Counted from the first letter of the stretch, positions 1 through 11,590 are shown. The stretch: DNA of 64,000 nt from Pochonia chlamydosporia 170 (GCF_001653235.2 NW_019154064.1:1-64000); one strand, 5' to 3'. Notes: generated by a model not told the origin, from the sequence alone. Numbers and translations are program-made.

Positions 1-160
1 TATTATTCTTGTTGTTCTAGCAGAATCATCTCGTCATCAAAAGAATGCCCTTATTATACTGCTGCCCTCCAGGCAGCAGTATTATAATTGCTTCTGTTCA
101 ATCAATATTGTCGATGGTGGCGGCAGCGCACAGTGCGATCCAGTACGCCACATTCTGACA
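1..160. mobile_element. LTR-A copy 1 (3' part of a solo LTR or element end)
   Basis: The first 160 bases match, base for base by eye, positions 43573-43732, which are the right-hand part of a 229-bp solo LTR with a target duplication. The end reads TTCTGACA, the expected LTR CA terminus. Immediately after it, at 161, a LINE reading frame resumes, so the LTR sits inside LINE ORF2. The left end and the other duplication copy (expected caagg) lie outside the window, so I cannot tell a solo LTR from the end of a full element. Confidence 0.75.
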
Positions 161-1424
161 CAAGGCTGTAACCGGGGCATTTCAAAGCGTCGCTGCGGCC
201 ATTGCAGAGGCAGAGGCAAACATTCAGCCAGTGCTTCAACGACATGCCAGGGCTGCCGCCAAGACGTGGACCAGCCTACGCACCCTACCGAGGGAACACC
301 CGCTGGCGAGACTAAGCATAAGGATATGTCAACGGTTTATGTCGCCGATGCAGAAAATGGCTCGGCGGTACAGGGACGGAGCAGGAGAGTGGCTAGAAGT
401 GATCCAAGAGTTTGCCATGGCACCTTGGGAGGGCCGGATCCGCGTCGTGTGTGTTGTGGACCGAGACGAAGCAGCGAAAGCTGCAAGAACGGCCCGAGGC
501 GTGGTTATCTCGACGAGCTCTTCGGAGAGGGGAGGAATGGTTGGTATGGGGGGTTACGTGGAGTATGTGACGGCAAAGGGCAAGAGAGATGTGTTGGTCC
601 AGTTCTCGGTCACGCTGGGGCCGCGTGAGGATGTAAACCCGTACATGGCCGAGCTGGAGGCAATGGCATGGGCATTTCGATACGTGCCGGTGAAGCTGCC
701 GCACAGGAACGTGGTCATCGTCAGCAGCAATAGGGCAGCCGTTCAAGTGGTAGGACAACCTCGACAGCAATCCGGACAACGGGCAGTTCAAGAGGTGTAT
801 AGGCAGGCGAGGCTGCCGCATCTGCGAGATGTGCCGGTGGCCGTGCTGTGGGTGCCGGCAGGGCATAAGGGCTTCCGGCCGGGTGCGGCGGCCAAGACAG
901 CGGCCCGCGAGGCTACAAAGGACGGGTGCGTCCGGGAAAAAGCAAGATATCAAGCACGATCCACGAGAACCAGACTGCTGCTCGGCCAACAGCAACAGCA
1001 GCGGCAAAAGATACCCATCGGGGTAGGACGGTATTCGCAACGTATAGACACAGCGCTTCCGGGCCAGCACACGCGGGCCATCTATGATGCTCTGAATGCC
1101 AAGGAGTCCAGGATACTGATACAGCTACGAACAGGAAAGTGCCGGCTCAACAGATACCTGCACAGCATCAGGGCTGTGGGGACGGACCAATGCAGCTGCG
1201 GCCAAGCAGCAGAGACAGTCGAGCATTTCCTCTTTCGGTGCAGACGGTGGAATTCGGAAAGGGAAGGCTTAATACGATACAAGCGGACCAAGATGGGCAA
1301 CTTGTCTTTCTTCTTGGGAGGCAAGTCTGGATCGGATGGCGAGGGATGGAAGCCAGACATGGCGGCAGTCCGAACAACGATCAAGTTTGCAATGGCAACA
1401 GGAAGGCTGGATGCGGACATTTGA
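161..1424 (+). pseudogene. LINE ORF2 C-terminal fragment: RNase H domain and zinc-binding tail
   Basis: The frame is open from the LTR junction at 162, upstream of the first possible start, so this is an interior fragment and not a gene start. Read from 162 it begins [20 protein letters not shown], which aligns with the minus-strand LINE at 40279-41067. It contains an RNase H-like region (about residues 70-230; GMVGMGGY, then [12 protein letters not shown], then [10 protein letters not shown] and [12 protein letters not shown]). A C-terminal Cys/His cluster follows ([17 protein letters not shown]), typical of the C-terminus of Tad-like ORF2. The histidine of the usual 'PGH' motif is kept, but the final Asp region has diverged (FRPGAAAK). 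No reverse transcriptase remains in this copy. Confidence 0.85.
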
Positions 1425-1725
1425 ACAGGTAAACCTGCGATGAGTTGGACAAGTGGACTGGAATCAGCGCGTAATATCCTAGTCTTGCAGCCTTGCACTG
1501 ACCGACCGAGCTCCAGCTGCCGACGATGGGATGCTGGGCACTCGGAGGGAATGACCTCAGGGCAGGACAGTCAGTTGGCGAAATGAGGCTGCAGGTGCTT
1601 AGGAAGGAAACCATTGTCGGGCTTTAGGTGTTTAGCTTACAGGGCAGATTGACGGAATAGTGCATCGTTTTGGCCCTCTAGGGATAATCCCTCCGGGCGT
1701 AAATAAATTACATTACATTACATTC
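161..1725 (+). mobile_element. LINE-1 family (Tad-like non-LTR retrotransposon), 5'-truncated copy 1
   Basis: This is the 3' part of a non-LTR retrotransposon: the end of ORF2, a short 3' UTR and a terminal ATTAC-type pentamer array at about 1702-1723. A second copy of the same 3' end lies inverted at 38860-39635, and a related third fragment lies at 40279-41484. The left boundary is LTR-A and the right boundary abuts the truncated Helitron helicase. The LINE 3' tail facing the broken helicase suggests, but does not prove, that this insertion helped truncate the Helitron. Confidence 0.85.
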
Positions 1726-1748
1726 CCTTTTGAAAATATTGATAGTTA

Positions 1749-4700
1749 TCAATATATTGATTGATAAGCTAATATTGCTGACAAGCCTGCTCCTTTGTAT
1801 TCAAACTGGCGAGTGGCAGGGAAAACAGGTATCACCCCCGGCTCGCAATGTGGAAAGTCAGGCCCGTTATACTCATCAAACTTGATCAGTACAATAGAGG
1901 GCATCGTGGAAGAAGGATCCTGCCCGTTGTCCCACGCAATGTCATGAACCGCACCCATTGAACCGTTTACGAGTCCTATCTCCGTCCATAGATTGGTTGT
2001 CAGCATCACTCTAGCCCCAATACACAGGCAGACGTCTGGGCACAGGTTATCCGCCTCATCCTCGGTAGCCTTTGCAGCACCGCGGCCTTTGTGACTGGCC
2101 AGAATCTTCTTCACGGGCTTGTAAGTATTTGCCAACTTGTCAAAGTTCGTCTGTCTTACTTCCTCAGTCGTGAAGTAGAGCCGTAAAGCAGAGTCAAAGG
2201 CCGCAACCTCGTGCGGAGAGAGCCGGTTCGCAATACGGGTACATAAGAGTTCCCAGCTTTCCTTGGATAGCTGTGATATTCGCAGGTCACCCAAAGCCCG
2301 CCGGAACTTGGTCGAGATATCGTCCTCTCCTTGCTGCCGCATCACTTGGATCAGTCGGATTGTACGGTCGAATGCCCGATACAACTGGTGGCCCTTGATT
2401 GCGTCAATGTGGGAGTGCCTTAGCGAGTAGAGAGGCTGGCCTCCAACCGGCGGTAGCTGGAAGAAGTCCCCACACAGCAAGACGTTCACACCGCCAAAAG
2501 GCAGGTGCGAAGTAGCGGGGAGGATGACCCGCAAGCGGTCGTCGATCAAAGAGAGCATCTTGATATCAACCATCGACTTCTCGTCAACGATCAGGAAGCG
2601 GCAGTCCCGAAACAGGGCTTGCAAAGACTGCAAGGTGGCAACCGACAAATCTGACTTCTTCCCCTTAACCGGGAGCCGCAAGAGACTGTGGAGGGTCTTA
2701 CCGATGATGTTGAACGCGGCAATGCCTGTAGGAGCAGCTCGGAAGACTGGGTTCTGCCGTCCGGCCTCGAGTGCGAGCTCTTGAATCCGCGCACACGTTT
2801 TGAGGAGGGTGAAGGTCTTCCCGGATCCCGCAACCCCGTCCACGTTGAGAAGGAGCTGACGTGGAACTGGCGCATCCAAGGCAAGCTCCTGAGAATATTG
2901 ACTCACCACAGCATCGTACACCATCCTCTGTTCTCGATTCAAAGGGAGGGGTGATGAATCCATCGCAACTACTTGTGCAATCGGGTTTTCGGCCTTGACC
3001 CGGTCCCAGATGTCAGGGGATATGTCGTAACGGCCGACGTGGGAGGACCAATTGTAGTCACGGTCCTTCTCCCGGGAGCCTAGACTATCGAGCAGGTCGA
3101 CACGAGTGAAATCTTCATGCGTTCTCCGGCGAGCAAATGCTTCAAAGTCCGCTAAAGGGTGGTCCTCCGCCTGTTCCTCGGGATCCTCATCGCTCTCCGC
3201 GTCCGACGCCCCAGATTCCGGATCCGGATGCGTATAAAAGTCTTCCGGGTGAGCATGCGAGCGGCGACAGGCCCGAAAAGCATCGATATAGGACCCATAC
3301 ACCCGGCCATCCACCATCAACAGGTCGTCCCAGTCTACAAATGGGTGATGGAGCATCAGCCTGACCCGGCAGTAGTCCGAATAGCCAGGAGATTCCGGAT
3401 CGTTCAAGTACCGGGGGTAGTAGTTGATCACTCGCGGGCTGGCCCGGGGTCGAACCTTCCACGTTAGCCAATCCCAGTGCCGTAAACAGTCAAAAAGCGA
3501 GAGATCGATGAGGGCCGCATCTCCATGCTTCGTGTCCGCAAGTCGGTCTTGATACCTCCGCAGTACCAAACGCTGGGCCGTCACTTCTCCCGACTCAAGG
3601 ACAATCAGGTCACGCTGGATGTTATCCGGGCGACAGTCCAAGCCCACGAGCATACGGGAGGATTTTTGGACTGGGAGCTGTAGGAGGATGTGCGATATCT
3701 CTTGCGCCGACCAGTCGCGTTCTCCGATCAACTTGTTAAGCATCTTAGATACAAAGGACAGTAGAGGCGCTCGGTCGTTCATAAAGGGAAGGACCTGGGC
3801 CTGTAGTTCAGTATACGACGTAGAAGACTTTTCAGGCTTGGAGACGTACTTGCCTATATACGACAACACTGCACGTAGGCTCGTCGGTGGCTGAATATCG
3901 GTATTCGCCATCCAGCCCATCGTAAGAGCGGGAGCACACTGGTTGAGCGTCCCTTGATTTCGGGCCGGCGAGAATAGCCACGCCTTGTGATTAATTGCTT
4001 TCGTGACAACCGGTGCCGTAAACAACGGCCGCGGGAAGAAGAAACGGCAGGTGGGTGTATCCTCTCCTTTCTTTGCTCGTAAGCAGTAAGGCGCTCGACA
4101 GGCCGAGTGCATTTGGAGGCGGTTTAGAAAAGCCGCAAACTGGTCAGCGGTGTTGGCGACATCCGCTGGAGCGAGAGAAGCAGGATTCCGGGCATCAGGC
4201 AAGCGGGACTGGTCGGGATTCCAGGCCGTGATCAGTGAACCCCAATACCGGGCGAACTTGGCTCGGGACTCGTCCGTCTCCTGGTCCAGGGGAGGAGCCG
4301 CGGGAATCCAGAAGAGGCCGTGGGAGTGGCCGGAACCACGGGCCTGCCACTCAAAGCGGTCCCAGGAGTCTGTAAACCCTAGAAGCGGACGTAAAACGTG
4401 CTCTGTAAAGGCCCGTAACCGAATGGCCAAGTAATGAGCGACGATATGCGGGTTCCTCTGGACCCCATCCCAGATGAACGTCCGCCGGGTACGATCATCG
4501 GCCGTTGCCAGGCCGGCAGAGCCAGGGAAGTGCCGATGTAAGTCCTGCCATTGCATGTCGGCCGCACTAAGAGTTACAAAAACCGGTGACATGCTAGGCG
4601 AGAGGAAGCGGGCGTGGGCATGTAGGCCGTTGCTCTTATTTCTCCAGAATGGCCGGGTCCCCGTCAGCTGCGAACCCTGACGTACGATCTGGGGCAGGAG

Positions 4701-5440
4701 GCCATCGTCCGCGAGCAGGGCGTTCCCAAGCTCGTCGCGGCCCAAGTCCTTCAGGCCAGATGCCTTGGAGACGTAAAATCGGGCGGAGCTGTTTGCCTTA
4801 CGACGCATCAGGATGTTGAAGATCAGAAACCGCCACCGTGGGTGCTGGCCGAACCTTCCATCGTGGAAACACATCAGATGTCGAGCGTAATCATTCAAGT
4901 CTACCTTTCGTAGTCGAGGGGTGTTGAAATCAGCTCGGCCAGTGGGATACAATGTAGGAAAGGCCATCGCAAAGATGCGATCCCTCCCCGACGCCTCATC
5001 CATAGGAGTCATGCGAATCGACGGTGCGGGCAGGCCGGGAGGTGGGAGTTTCCGGCCCGTGATCCCTTGGACGATCAAACCTGTCTCGGTCGTAGTGATG
5101 TCAAGATTTGGGACCATGGATTGTGAGTTTGGAGGTGGTAGGTCGGCTGAGATGAGTTGATCAGGCACCTCATCCCCTGGATCGGGGTCGATGATGGACG
5201 CAAAGGATGAGGAGACATCCTCATCGACTGGGAGGGCGTTGATGCGGTCTAGATAAACCGTGATATATCGGTAATCCGGGTGATGGTCCTTTAAGAACCG
5301 TAGCCAGGTGATCACACGCCCCTTACGGACCCGAAAATCTGACCGGAACTGGCGTCGGTATCGCGGATCTCTGTCGACAACCCGATCCGAGGGTCGTAAA
5401 ACCACGATATCTAGTTCAGACGGCAGGTTAGGTAGCAGTC
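1749..5440 (-). pseudogene. Helitron Rep endonuclease and PIF1-type helicase, 3'-truncated
   Basis: About 1,220 codons encode a rolling-circle Rep (HUH) domain fused to a SF1 PIF1-like helicase, the protein that nicks and transfers Helitron DNA. Visible motifs, numbered from the first in-frame codon near 5405: the HUH pair in [10 protein letters not shown] near residue 360; the two catalytic tyrosines in YIGKYVSK near residue 515; Walker A GVAGSGKT near 858; Walker [12 protein letters not shown] near 940. The HUH motif carries GSGHSH where GLPHxH is usual. The reading frame actually extends upstream to [15 protein letters not shown], which has no start codon, because the true N-terminus is in another frame. 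The C-terminus ends in a short AT-rich non-helicase tail. Confidence 0.85.
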
Positions 5441-6433
5441 GACCGTCTTGACCGTGTTCTGCATAAAACTGACACAGTGTCCAGAGTAGTGGTACTGGTG
5501 GCCACGGTAGCGGTGGACCATCATCTGCACGTGGGACCGGGCGATGATCATCTCTTCTACCTGTGTCAGCTCTGGCAGATGGGCCGGAATGTCTCCTGGG
5601 TCCATTTCGTTCTCCGCGGACATGAGGAAGGGTGTTTTGCTGCCCTTATCTCGCAAGAAGCAGGCGTGGCAGACCTCAGCCTTTAGATCCATCGCGAACC
5701 ACCGTTCCTTGCAGCGGGTGCAGGTCTCCATCTTGACCTGATCCATGGCGGCGTGAAAACTCTGTATATACCTCCATTGCTCGGTGGGAAGGAAGCCCGC
5801 GGCGTGAGGGTGGGCATGATGCTGGATTGGTAGTACGGGTTGAGGGACTCGAGGCTGGATTGGTTGTACGGGTTGAGGGCCTCGAGGCTGGACTGGTGGG
5901 ATCGGTTGAAGGACTCGAGGCAGGACTGGTGGGATCGGTTGAAGGACTCGAGGCTGGGTCGGTTGTACGGGTTGAGGGACTCGAGGCTGGACTGGCAGAA
6001 CCGGTTGAGGGCCTCGAGACTGGACTGGTGGAATCGGTTGAAGGACTCGAGGCTGGACTGGCTGTATCGGTTGAAAGGCTCGAGGCTGCACTTGGGGGAG
6101 ACAGGGTCTGGTCCGCGATTCGGGTAGAGGAGGGAGGACGAGAGGGCCTGGATGACCATCGAGGAGAGGAGGGAGAGCGGATGCTAGTGGGCGAGGGATA
6201 AGGAGGGGTTGTATTGGACGCGATGTAGGGGGGACTGATAGTGTAGGACGTCCACGTCTCTTGGGCGGGACATCAGGGCATAGTGGCTGTAAGGCCTTCC
6301 TTTTCTTTGAATTCTTGGCGCGGCAAGGAATGCAGGTGCTGAAGATTTTACTGCCCAAGTCAGAAGAGGTATCTTTTAGGAAGGACGAGAGGAGGTGTTT
6401 TTGTAGGCAAGAAGAGCAGTATTTGGAGTCCAT
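5411..6433 (-). pseudogene. Helitron N-terminal region with zinc-finger-like ends and Pro-rich repeats
   Basis: This 340-codon frame starts MDSKYCSSCLQKHLLSSF and has a Cys-rich N-terminal segment (CSSC, CIPC) followed by a proline/glutamine-rich repeat tract. It ends with a second Cys cluster (CTRCKERW, CHACF) and the stretch [13 protein letters not shown], which in fungal Helitrons precedes the Rep domain. It then runs into a stop at 5411. The protein sense continues in a different frame at RLLPNLPS, so a one-base frameshift (mutation or assembly error) separates it from the Rep/helicase part. Confidence 0.8.
5825..6095 (-). repeat. Imperfect tandem repeat inside Helitron N-terminus
   Basis: About eight imperfect units of roughly 30-33 bp built on the theme ctcgaggctggactgg(t)gg plus ttgaag/ttgagg. 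On the minus strand they encode repeats of the type QPIPPVQPRVL. The length is a multiple of three in most units, so the frame survives. A coding minisatellite like this is a likely site of copy-number change. Confidence 0.8.
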
Positions 6434-7387
6434 TGAGGTGAGGCTTCAGATGGAGAGACGCGCATCGGAGTATCGCGAGGTCAGGTGCGGTCGCGTTTTA
6501 TATGGACCAATAGAAAGGCTTTCCCTTGAGGAGCCCTCAACCAATCAGGAGCCTCAAAAACACGTGATGGAAATCGAGCCCGTATGGAATAGTTTATAGA
6601 ATTGGTACACGTGATCGCGGGCAGGGGGTCGGAGTATAGAAAAGCTTCGCTCAATCAGTAATCAGTAACCCACGTGATCTGGTTGCACTTTGCATGGGGG
6701 CTTCCGGAGCACCCATTTACCGCTACGCGAGCCAACGCGTCTGACGCGTAGCGTGAAATTGGCGAAACCCCGAACGCGGTATTAAGATATATTAGTGGGT
6801 ACCGCCGCAGCAGTGCGTTATCTACAGCAAACAAGGTTCTCTGCAACTAAAACCATCGTCGTTGCGTAGGGTAGACCAACTCCCATGATATTCTCCTGAG
6901 CAGAACGTTCGAGATTGCCAATAAACGCGCCAGTTTCTATGTAACAATTAGATTTCCTCAAGGTGACATATAGCCACGAGGTTTCTCTTGCCGGGAGCTT
7001 CGGTCTAGGATCAGTTTCGTCGTAATTGGAGATATATTCCAAAAGTCGGCGTTGTGTACTCAGGAAAGCTGTGCACCTGGTTGCGTAACCCTTTGTGACC
7101 CTGAACGAAAGAGATCCCGACCCGTCGGCAGGTTAAACTAGGCCGAGGCCGCTTAAAGCTGTTTTGTCTCTCAAATGTTCTGTCAAGCGTTCTCGTCTAT
7201 TCTCGCCATCCCATATCCTAGCGTTGTGGTACTCGAGCAGAATAACGAGCTGGAGAGCCGCGGTGGGGGTTGGACCCTTGGGTTTTTACGTCCTGAGCGG
7301 CCAACCATTGGCCCTCGGCCCGTGAGGAGGGACAAATGGGGAAGGTAGATGACAAGCAGGGGTGTCGCGTTGATGTGATCGAAATGG
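6434..7387. other. Spacer between Helitron and hAT gene with hairpin and three CACGTGAT sites
   Basis: No convincing coding region. Three CACGTGAT octamers lie at 6561, 6608 and 6671, upstream of the Helitron N-terminus on its strand. A perfect 9-bp inverted repeat (CGCTACGCG at 6721-6729 and CGCGTAGCG at 6745-6753, 15-nt loop) follows. This stretch must contain the 5' end of the Helitron and the left end of the hAT element, but I could not pin either terminus. Confidence 0.5.
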
Positions 7388-9692
7388 ATGCAGCCTCTAC
7401 CGCGAAGACTTGAAAGGCTTCAATATAACGCACCGCAAGTCAATATGCCTGTCGGGTCGTCTATTTTCGAAGAGGGCGTTGGATACGACGAATTAAGCTC
7501 ACCGGCACCAGAATCAAGCATCTCCGCAGCTGAGCGCTCTCATTCTGCCCCCTTTTCCGCCGCATCCTCCGCGTCTACGCCACAATCGCAGCCGAAGAAA
7601 CGTAAACTACGCGCGCCAGAAACCTGGAAGCACTTCCGTGTGCCTCGAGAAGAGGAAGAGACACACCAGAACAACCAGAGACTCTGGTATTGCCAACATT
7701 GTCACAATCCGCCATGGCGAACAGTATCGACAACAAGTGCTAAACGGCATATGCGAAGTGACCACGGTATTATCCTTGGTGACGAAGAAAGGCCAGCCAA
7801 GAAGGCACTTCAACAGTCTCTCGAAGTAGCATTTACACGTGTAGAAGAGAAGAATCGAGAGCTAGCATCTCGTGACGAACAATCGATACTACGGAATACG
7901 ATCCAACTTGACGCATTTTGTGAGGCTCAGATCCAGCTTATCGTACGCCGGCGTCTCCCGCTCAACTGCGTCTCGTGGCCGGAATACCAAGCACTTCTCT
8001 GCGCGGTTAACCCGAGGGCTGAAGAGATCCTTATTCACTCAGGCAATACGGTATTGGCTCATATTGAGCTGTCTTACGCCAGACATCGCGAAAACATCAA
8101 GGCTCAATTACAGGCGGCAAAGTCGCAAGTCCACTTCAGCATTGACCTATGGTCATCGCCACATCGCAAAGCCTTTCTAGGCATCTGTGGGCAGTGGGCT
8201 GATGAGCACTATGAGCTCCGCGAGGCTCTATTAGGCCTTCCTAACGTGCAGCACAGTCACTCTGGGGAGACGATGTCGCGGCACTTACTGGACACCATAC
8301 GGTACTTCGATGTCGCAGGCAGTATTGGCTACTTTACATCGGACAACGCCACCGCCAATGACACTTGCCTGCGTGCTTTATCAAGGGCATTGGCGAATGA
8401 GTTTGGCGTTGGAATGGACCCCGTTGAACGCCGTGTTCGGCGTGGAGGCCATATCATCAATTTGTGCCTCCAGGCGTTTCTCTTCGCCTCCAGCAAAGAG
8501 GCACTCAACGCGGCGATCGAAGAGGCAGATGGCAACGCGGACACTACAGTTGTTGAGTCACTGCAGGCGCAATTGCAGCAAAAGCACAGCAAGGGTAAGT
8601 GCCGAAAAGTGCCGGAAGATCAAGCCGGGTGGCGGTCCATAGGCCCTCTTGGTAAACTACACAATATCGCCGTGTTTATACGGAGTTCTACAGTGCACAG
8701 CGATGCGTGGCAACGCCTGACAGGCCGTACACTCGGCATTGACAATGCGACGAGGTGGAATTCATGGTACATGCTACTTCGGACTGCACTTGAGAAGAAA
8801 GACAAGCTTATGGTGTTTCAACAAGAGCACCACAAGGCCCTGGGGGACGATAGTCTCACACAGGATGACTGGGACGTCCTCAGGTTAACGGCGGACTTCC
8901 TCCAACCCTTCTGGCAGGCTACGCTGGCGCAGCAGAAGAAATGGGCGTCGTTAGATCAGTTACTTTACCACATGGACATCTTGCTCAAGCATTTTGAAGA
9001 TGCTAAGGTAAACACCGACTCGACCCTTGCAATTGATGCATGGCGATGCTAACTGTTTATAGAAGACGTACAGCGATAATCAGCGTCTCATCCACTCTAT
9101 CCATATGGGCTGGTTTGTGCTTGACAAGTACTACTTTAAGACTGACGAGACGCCTGTGTATTCCGCGGCACTGCTTCTCCACCCTTCAAAGCGATTAAAG
9201 TACCTCCGCCAGAACTGGCACGATGATTGGCATGATGGTGCGATCAATAAAGCCAGGCAGATCTGGGCTCAGTACAAAGATCTTCCAGTTGCCAACATTC
9301 CAGAGGAGCCTGCGGAGACACAGATGACAGCGTATGATAAGCTGGCGCAATCACTCGATGTGACGGAGGCGTGTGACGATGAAGATGAGCTGGAGAAGTT
9401 TATTAACGGTTCTCCATGCAAGATCGCAGTTAGTCCCCTTGAATGGTGGACCAGAGAGGAGCAACTGGTGGAATATCCGCGGCTGCACAAGATGGCTATT
9501 AATATACTTTCGATTGCGCCTATGTCGGACAAGGCCGAACGAGTCTTCTCAGGTACGCGGCGTACTGTTTCGTACGATCGTGCACGCCTTGGGGCAGAAA
9601 CTATTGAGATGACAGAGTGTCTTGGAAGCTGGAACAAGAATGACCTTATTCGGGAGGTGCATGTAGTGCGAGAGGACGACAACTTTGACTGA
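7388..9692 (+). CDS. hAT superfamily transposase, two exons, apparently intact
   Basis: Exon 1 is 7388-9007, the intron 9008-9062 (gtaaac, gctaac branch, tag), and exon 2 9063-9692. Joined in phase 0 they give 749 aa without a stop. The N-terminus has a nuclear-localisation-like basic run (KKRKLR) and a BED-type zinc finger (about residues 70-125: WYCQHC ... TTSAKRHMRSDH). The middle carries hAT core blocks (FSIDLWSSP, GYFTSDNATANDTCLRAL, NATRWNSWYMLL). The C-terminus carries the dimerisation block (LEWW, YPRLHKMAINILSIAPMSDKAERVFSG). The enzyme would cut and rejoin hAT elements by a DDE mechanism. Terminal inverted repeats and an 8-bp duplication were not found by eye, so mobility is unproven. 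Confidence 0.85.
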
Positions 9693-9773
9693 AATAATAG
9701 AAGCGAGCCTGCGGGGAGAACACTCGGGCCGCTGGTACAACTACGTCATATCTTGGCACATACTGATAAGCTA

Positions 9774-9816
9774 ACGTGATTGCATAACGAGCTGGACAGC
9801 ATAACGAGCTGGACAC
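9774..9816 (+). repeat. Left terminal inverted repeat of pogo-1
   Basis: Starts ACGTGATTGCATAACGAG after the TA duplication and contains two direct copies of the cataacgagctggaca motif. Confidence 0.92.
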
Positions 9817-9871
9817 GCTACTGCCAAATGGAGCTCTCTATTTTTAACTTCACATTTCTCAGCCAATAATT

Positions 9872-11532
9872 ATGGAAACCACGAATACAGAAAAGTCAAT
9901 GATCTTAGCTTGCCAAGCTATTCAGAACAACCCAAATCTAAGCGCTCGAGCCGCCTCTAAGATCTATAATGTGCCTTATAGTATACTAAGCTCTGCCTGA
10001 AGGGAATCACTGCACGATGTGATACCATGCCGAACTTGCGAAAACTCACAAATCTAGAGGAATCCACGATTGTTAAATATATACTTGACCTAGATTCACG
10101 ATCTTTTCCTCCCCGGCTTAGTGGTGTGCAAGATATGGCGAATCGTCTGCTAGCCGATCGTAACGCGCCTCCCGTGGGATCACGATGGGCTTCAAACTTT
10201 GTCAAGCGCCAACCACAGCTTTCTACGCGTTTTACGCGTAAATATGACTACCAGAGGGCCTTATGCGAAGATCCAAAGATAATTGAGCCTTGGTTTGAGC
10301 TTGTACGCAACACCGTCGCGAAATACGGCATACATGACGACGATTTCCACAACTTTGATGAGACTGGCTTTATGATGGGCGTAATCTCAACCACTATGGT
10401 TGTGACAAGCTCAGATAGATATGGGAGACCAACTTTAGCCCAGCCAGGTGACAGAAAATGGGTTTCAGTACTCCAGTCTATTAATTCCCAAGGCGAAGCT
10501 ATCCCGCCATTTATCATAGCTGCGGGGCAGTTTCACCTTGGAAACTGGTATGAAGATAGCGCGCTACCAAAGGATTGGGTTATCTCTACAACTCATAACG
10601 GCTGGACTACAAATGAGAAAGCCGTAGATTGGATCCGGCACTTTGAAAAACATACTAAGCCTAAAAGTCGCGGCGCATATCGACTTCTTATTCTAGATGG
10701 ACACGAAAGTCACCACTCAACCGAATTCGAGGTATTCTGCAGAGACCATAAGATTATCACGCTTTGCATGCCATCTCATTCATCTCACATTCTTCAGCCA
10801 TTAGATGTTGGCTGTTTTGGGCCGCTAAAAAAGGCATATGGCAAAGAAATTGAAGGACTTATGAGGGCGCACATCACACATATCACACAAGCCGACTTCT
10901 TTCCCGCGTTTTGCACCGCCTTTAAAGCCGCAATAACCAAGGAAAATATCCAAGGAGCTTTTAGAGGCGCAGGACTTATTCCATTTAATCAAAATAGTGT
11001 CTTATCGCGTCTGGATGTAAGGCTGCGGACTCCAACACCAGTTGAAGCCGCACTTGAGCTACCAAACCCGTGGGTTCCAGAGACCCCAAACAACCCAACC
11101 GGGGCGGCTTCACAGGCTAATTGTATTAAAAGGCGAATAAGCCGCCATCAGGGGAGCTCACTAACATTAATTTTAGATGCTATGGATCAATTTGCGAAGG
11201 GCACATGCGGAATAATGCATAAGATGGCTCTCTTAAAGGCTGAGGTCAACCAACTTCGGGAAGCAAATGCACTACTAAGCAAGCGGCGTAGAGCCAAAAA
11301 AACACGTTTACGTCAAGGTGGCAGCATGACTATTGCTGAGGGACAAGCTCTTCAGGACCAGAATAATGTGGAAGAGCAGATACAGGAAGAATATCGCAAA
11401 ACTAGAGGTCGCAAGCCTCGGGATGAGACGAAGGGACGGCGATGTGGTGTATGCGGCAAGGCCGGTCATAATGCGCGAACTTGTCAGATTGATTTGGAAA
11501 CATCTAAGGAAGAGGATAGCAGTGAAGATTAA
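9872..11532 (+). pseudogene. pogo/Fot1 transposase with one N-terminal frameshift
   Basis: A first frame from ATG 9872 (METTNTEKSMILACQAIQNN) encodes the psq/CENP-B helix-turn-helix but stops at 9998-10000. The second frame picks up just before (CLKGITARCDT) and reads to 11532. One base change in phase near 9985-9998 therefore separates DNA-binding and catalytic parts. The DDE core is complete: FDETGFMMG, LLILDGHESHHS, then SSHILQPLDVGCFGPLKKAY. A coiled-coil-like segment and a CCHC zinc knuckle (RRCGVCGKAGHNARTC) end the protein. An internal ATG at 10027 would give a 501-aa protein lacking the first DNA-binding helices. The terminal repeats are intact, so the copy could still be moved in trans. 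Confidence 0.88.
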
Positions 11533-11590
11533 TTGATTTCTTATGTTGTGGTTGTTTATTTGTTAAATCTCTGCGGGAGGGTAGTTTGCG

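Larger units (their letters stand above)
1749..6433 (-). mobile_element. Helitron (RepHel) coding region, degraded
   Basis: Two consecutive minus-strand frames form one Helitron RepHel protein: an N-terminal part at 5411-6433 and the Rep/helicase at 1749-5440. They are joined across a frameshift near 5430-5440. The helicase stops about 20 residues after the FEYKGAG segment, so the last helicase motifs (V/VI) are lost. I could not identify the 5' TC or 3' CTRR termini. A second, shorter fragment of a related Helitron lies at 48840-49355. Confidence 0.85.

Noticed and set aside
393..1070. 225-codon minus-strand ORF
   Set aside because: Shadow of the LINE ORF2; no coding pattern, while the plus frame has RNase H and zinc-cluster motifs.
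5827..6201. Plus-strand repetitive frames (GLEAGLV repeats)
   Set aside because: Antisense of the Helitron Pro/Gln repeat; the minus frame connects to real Helitron domains.
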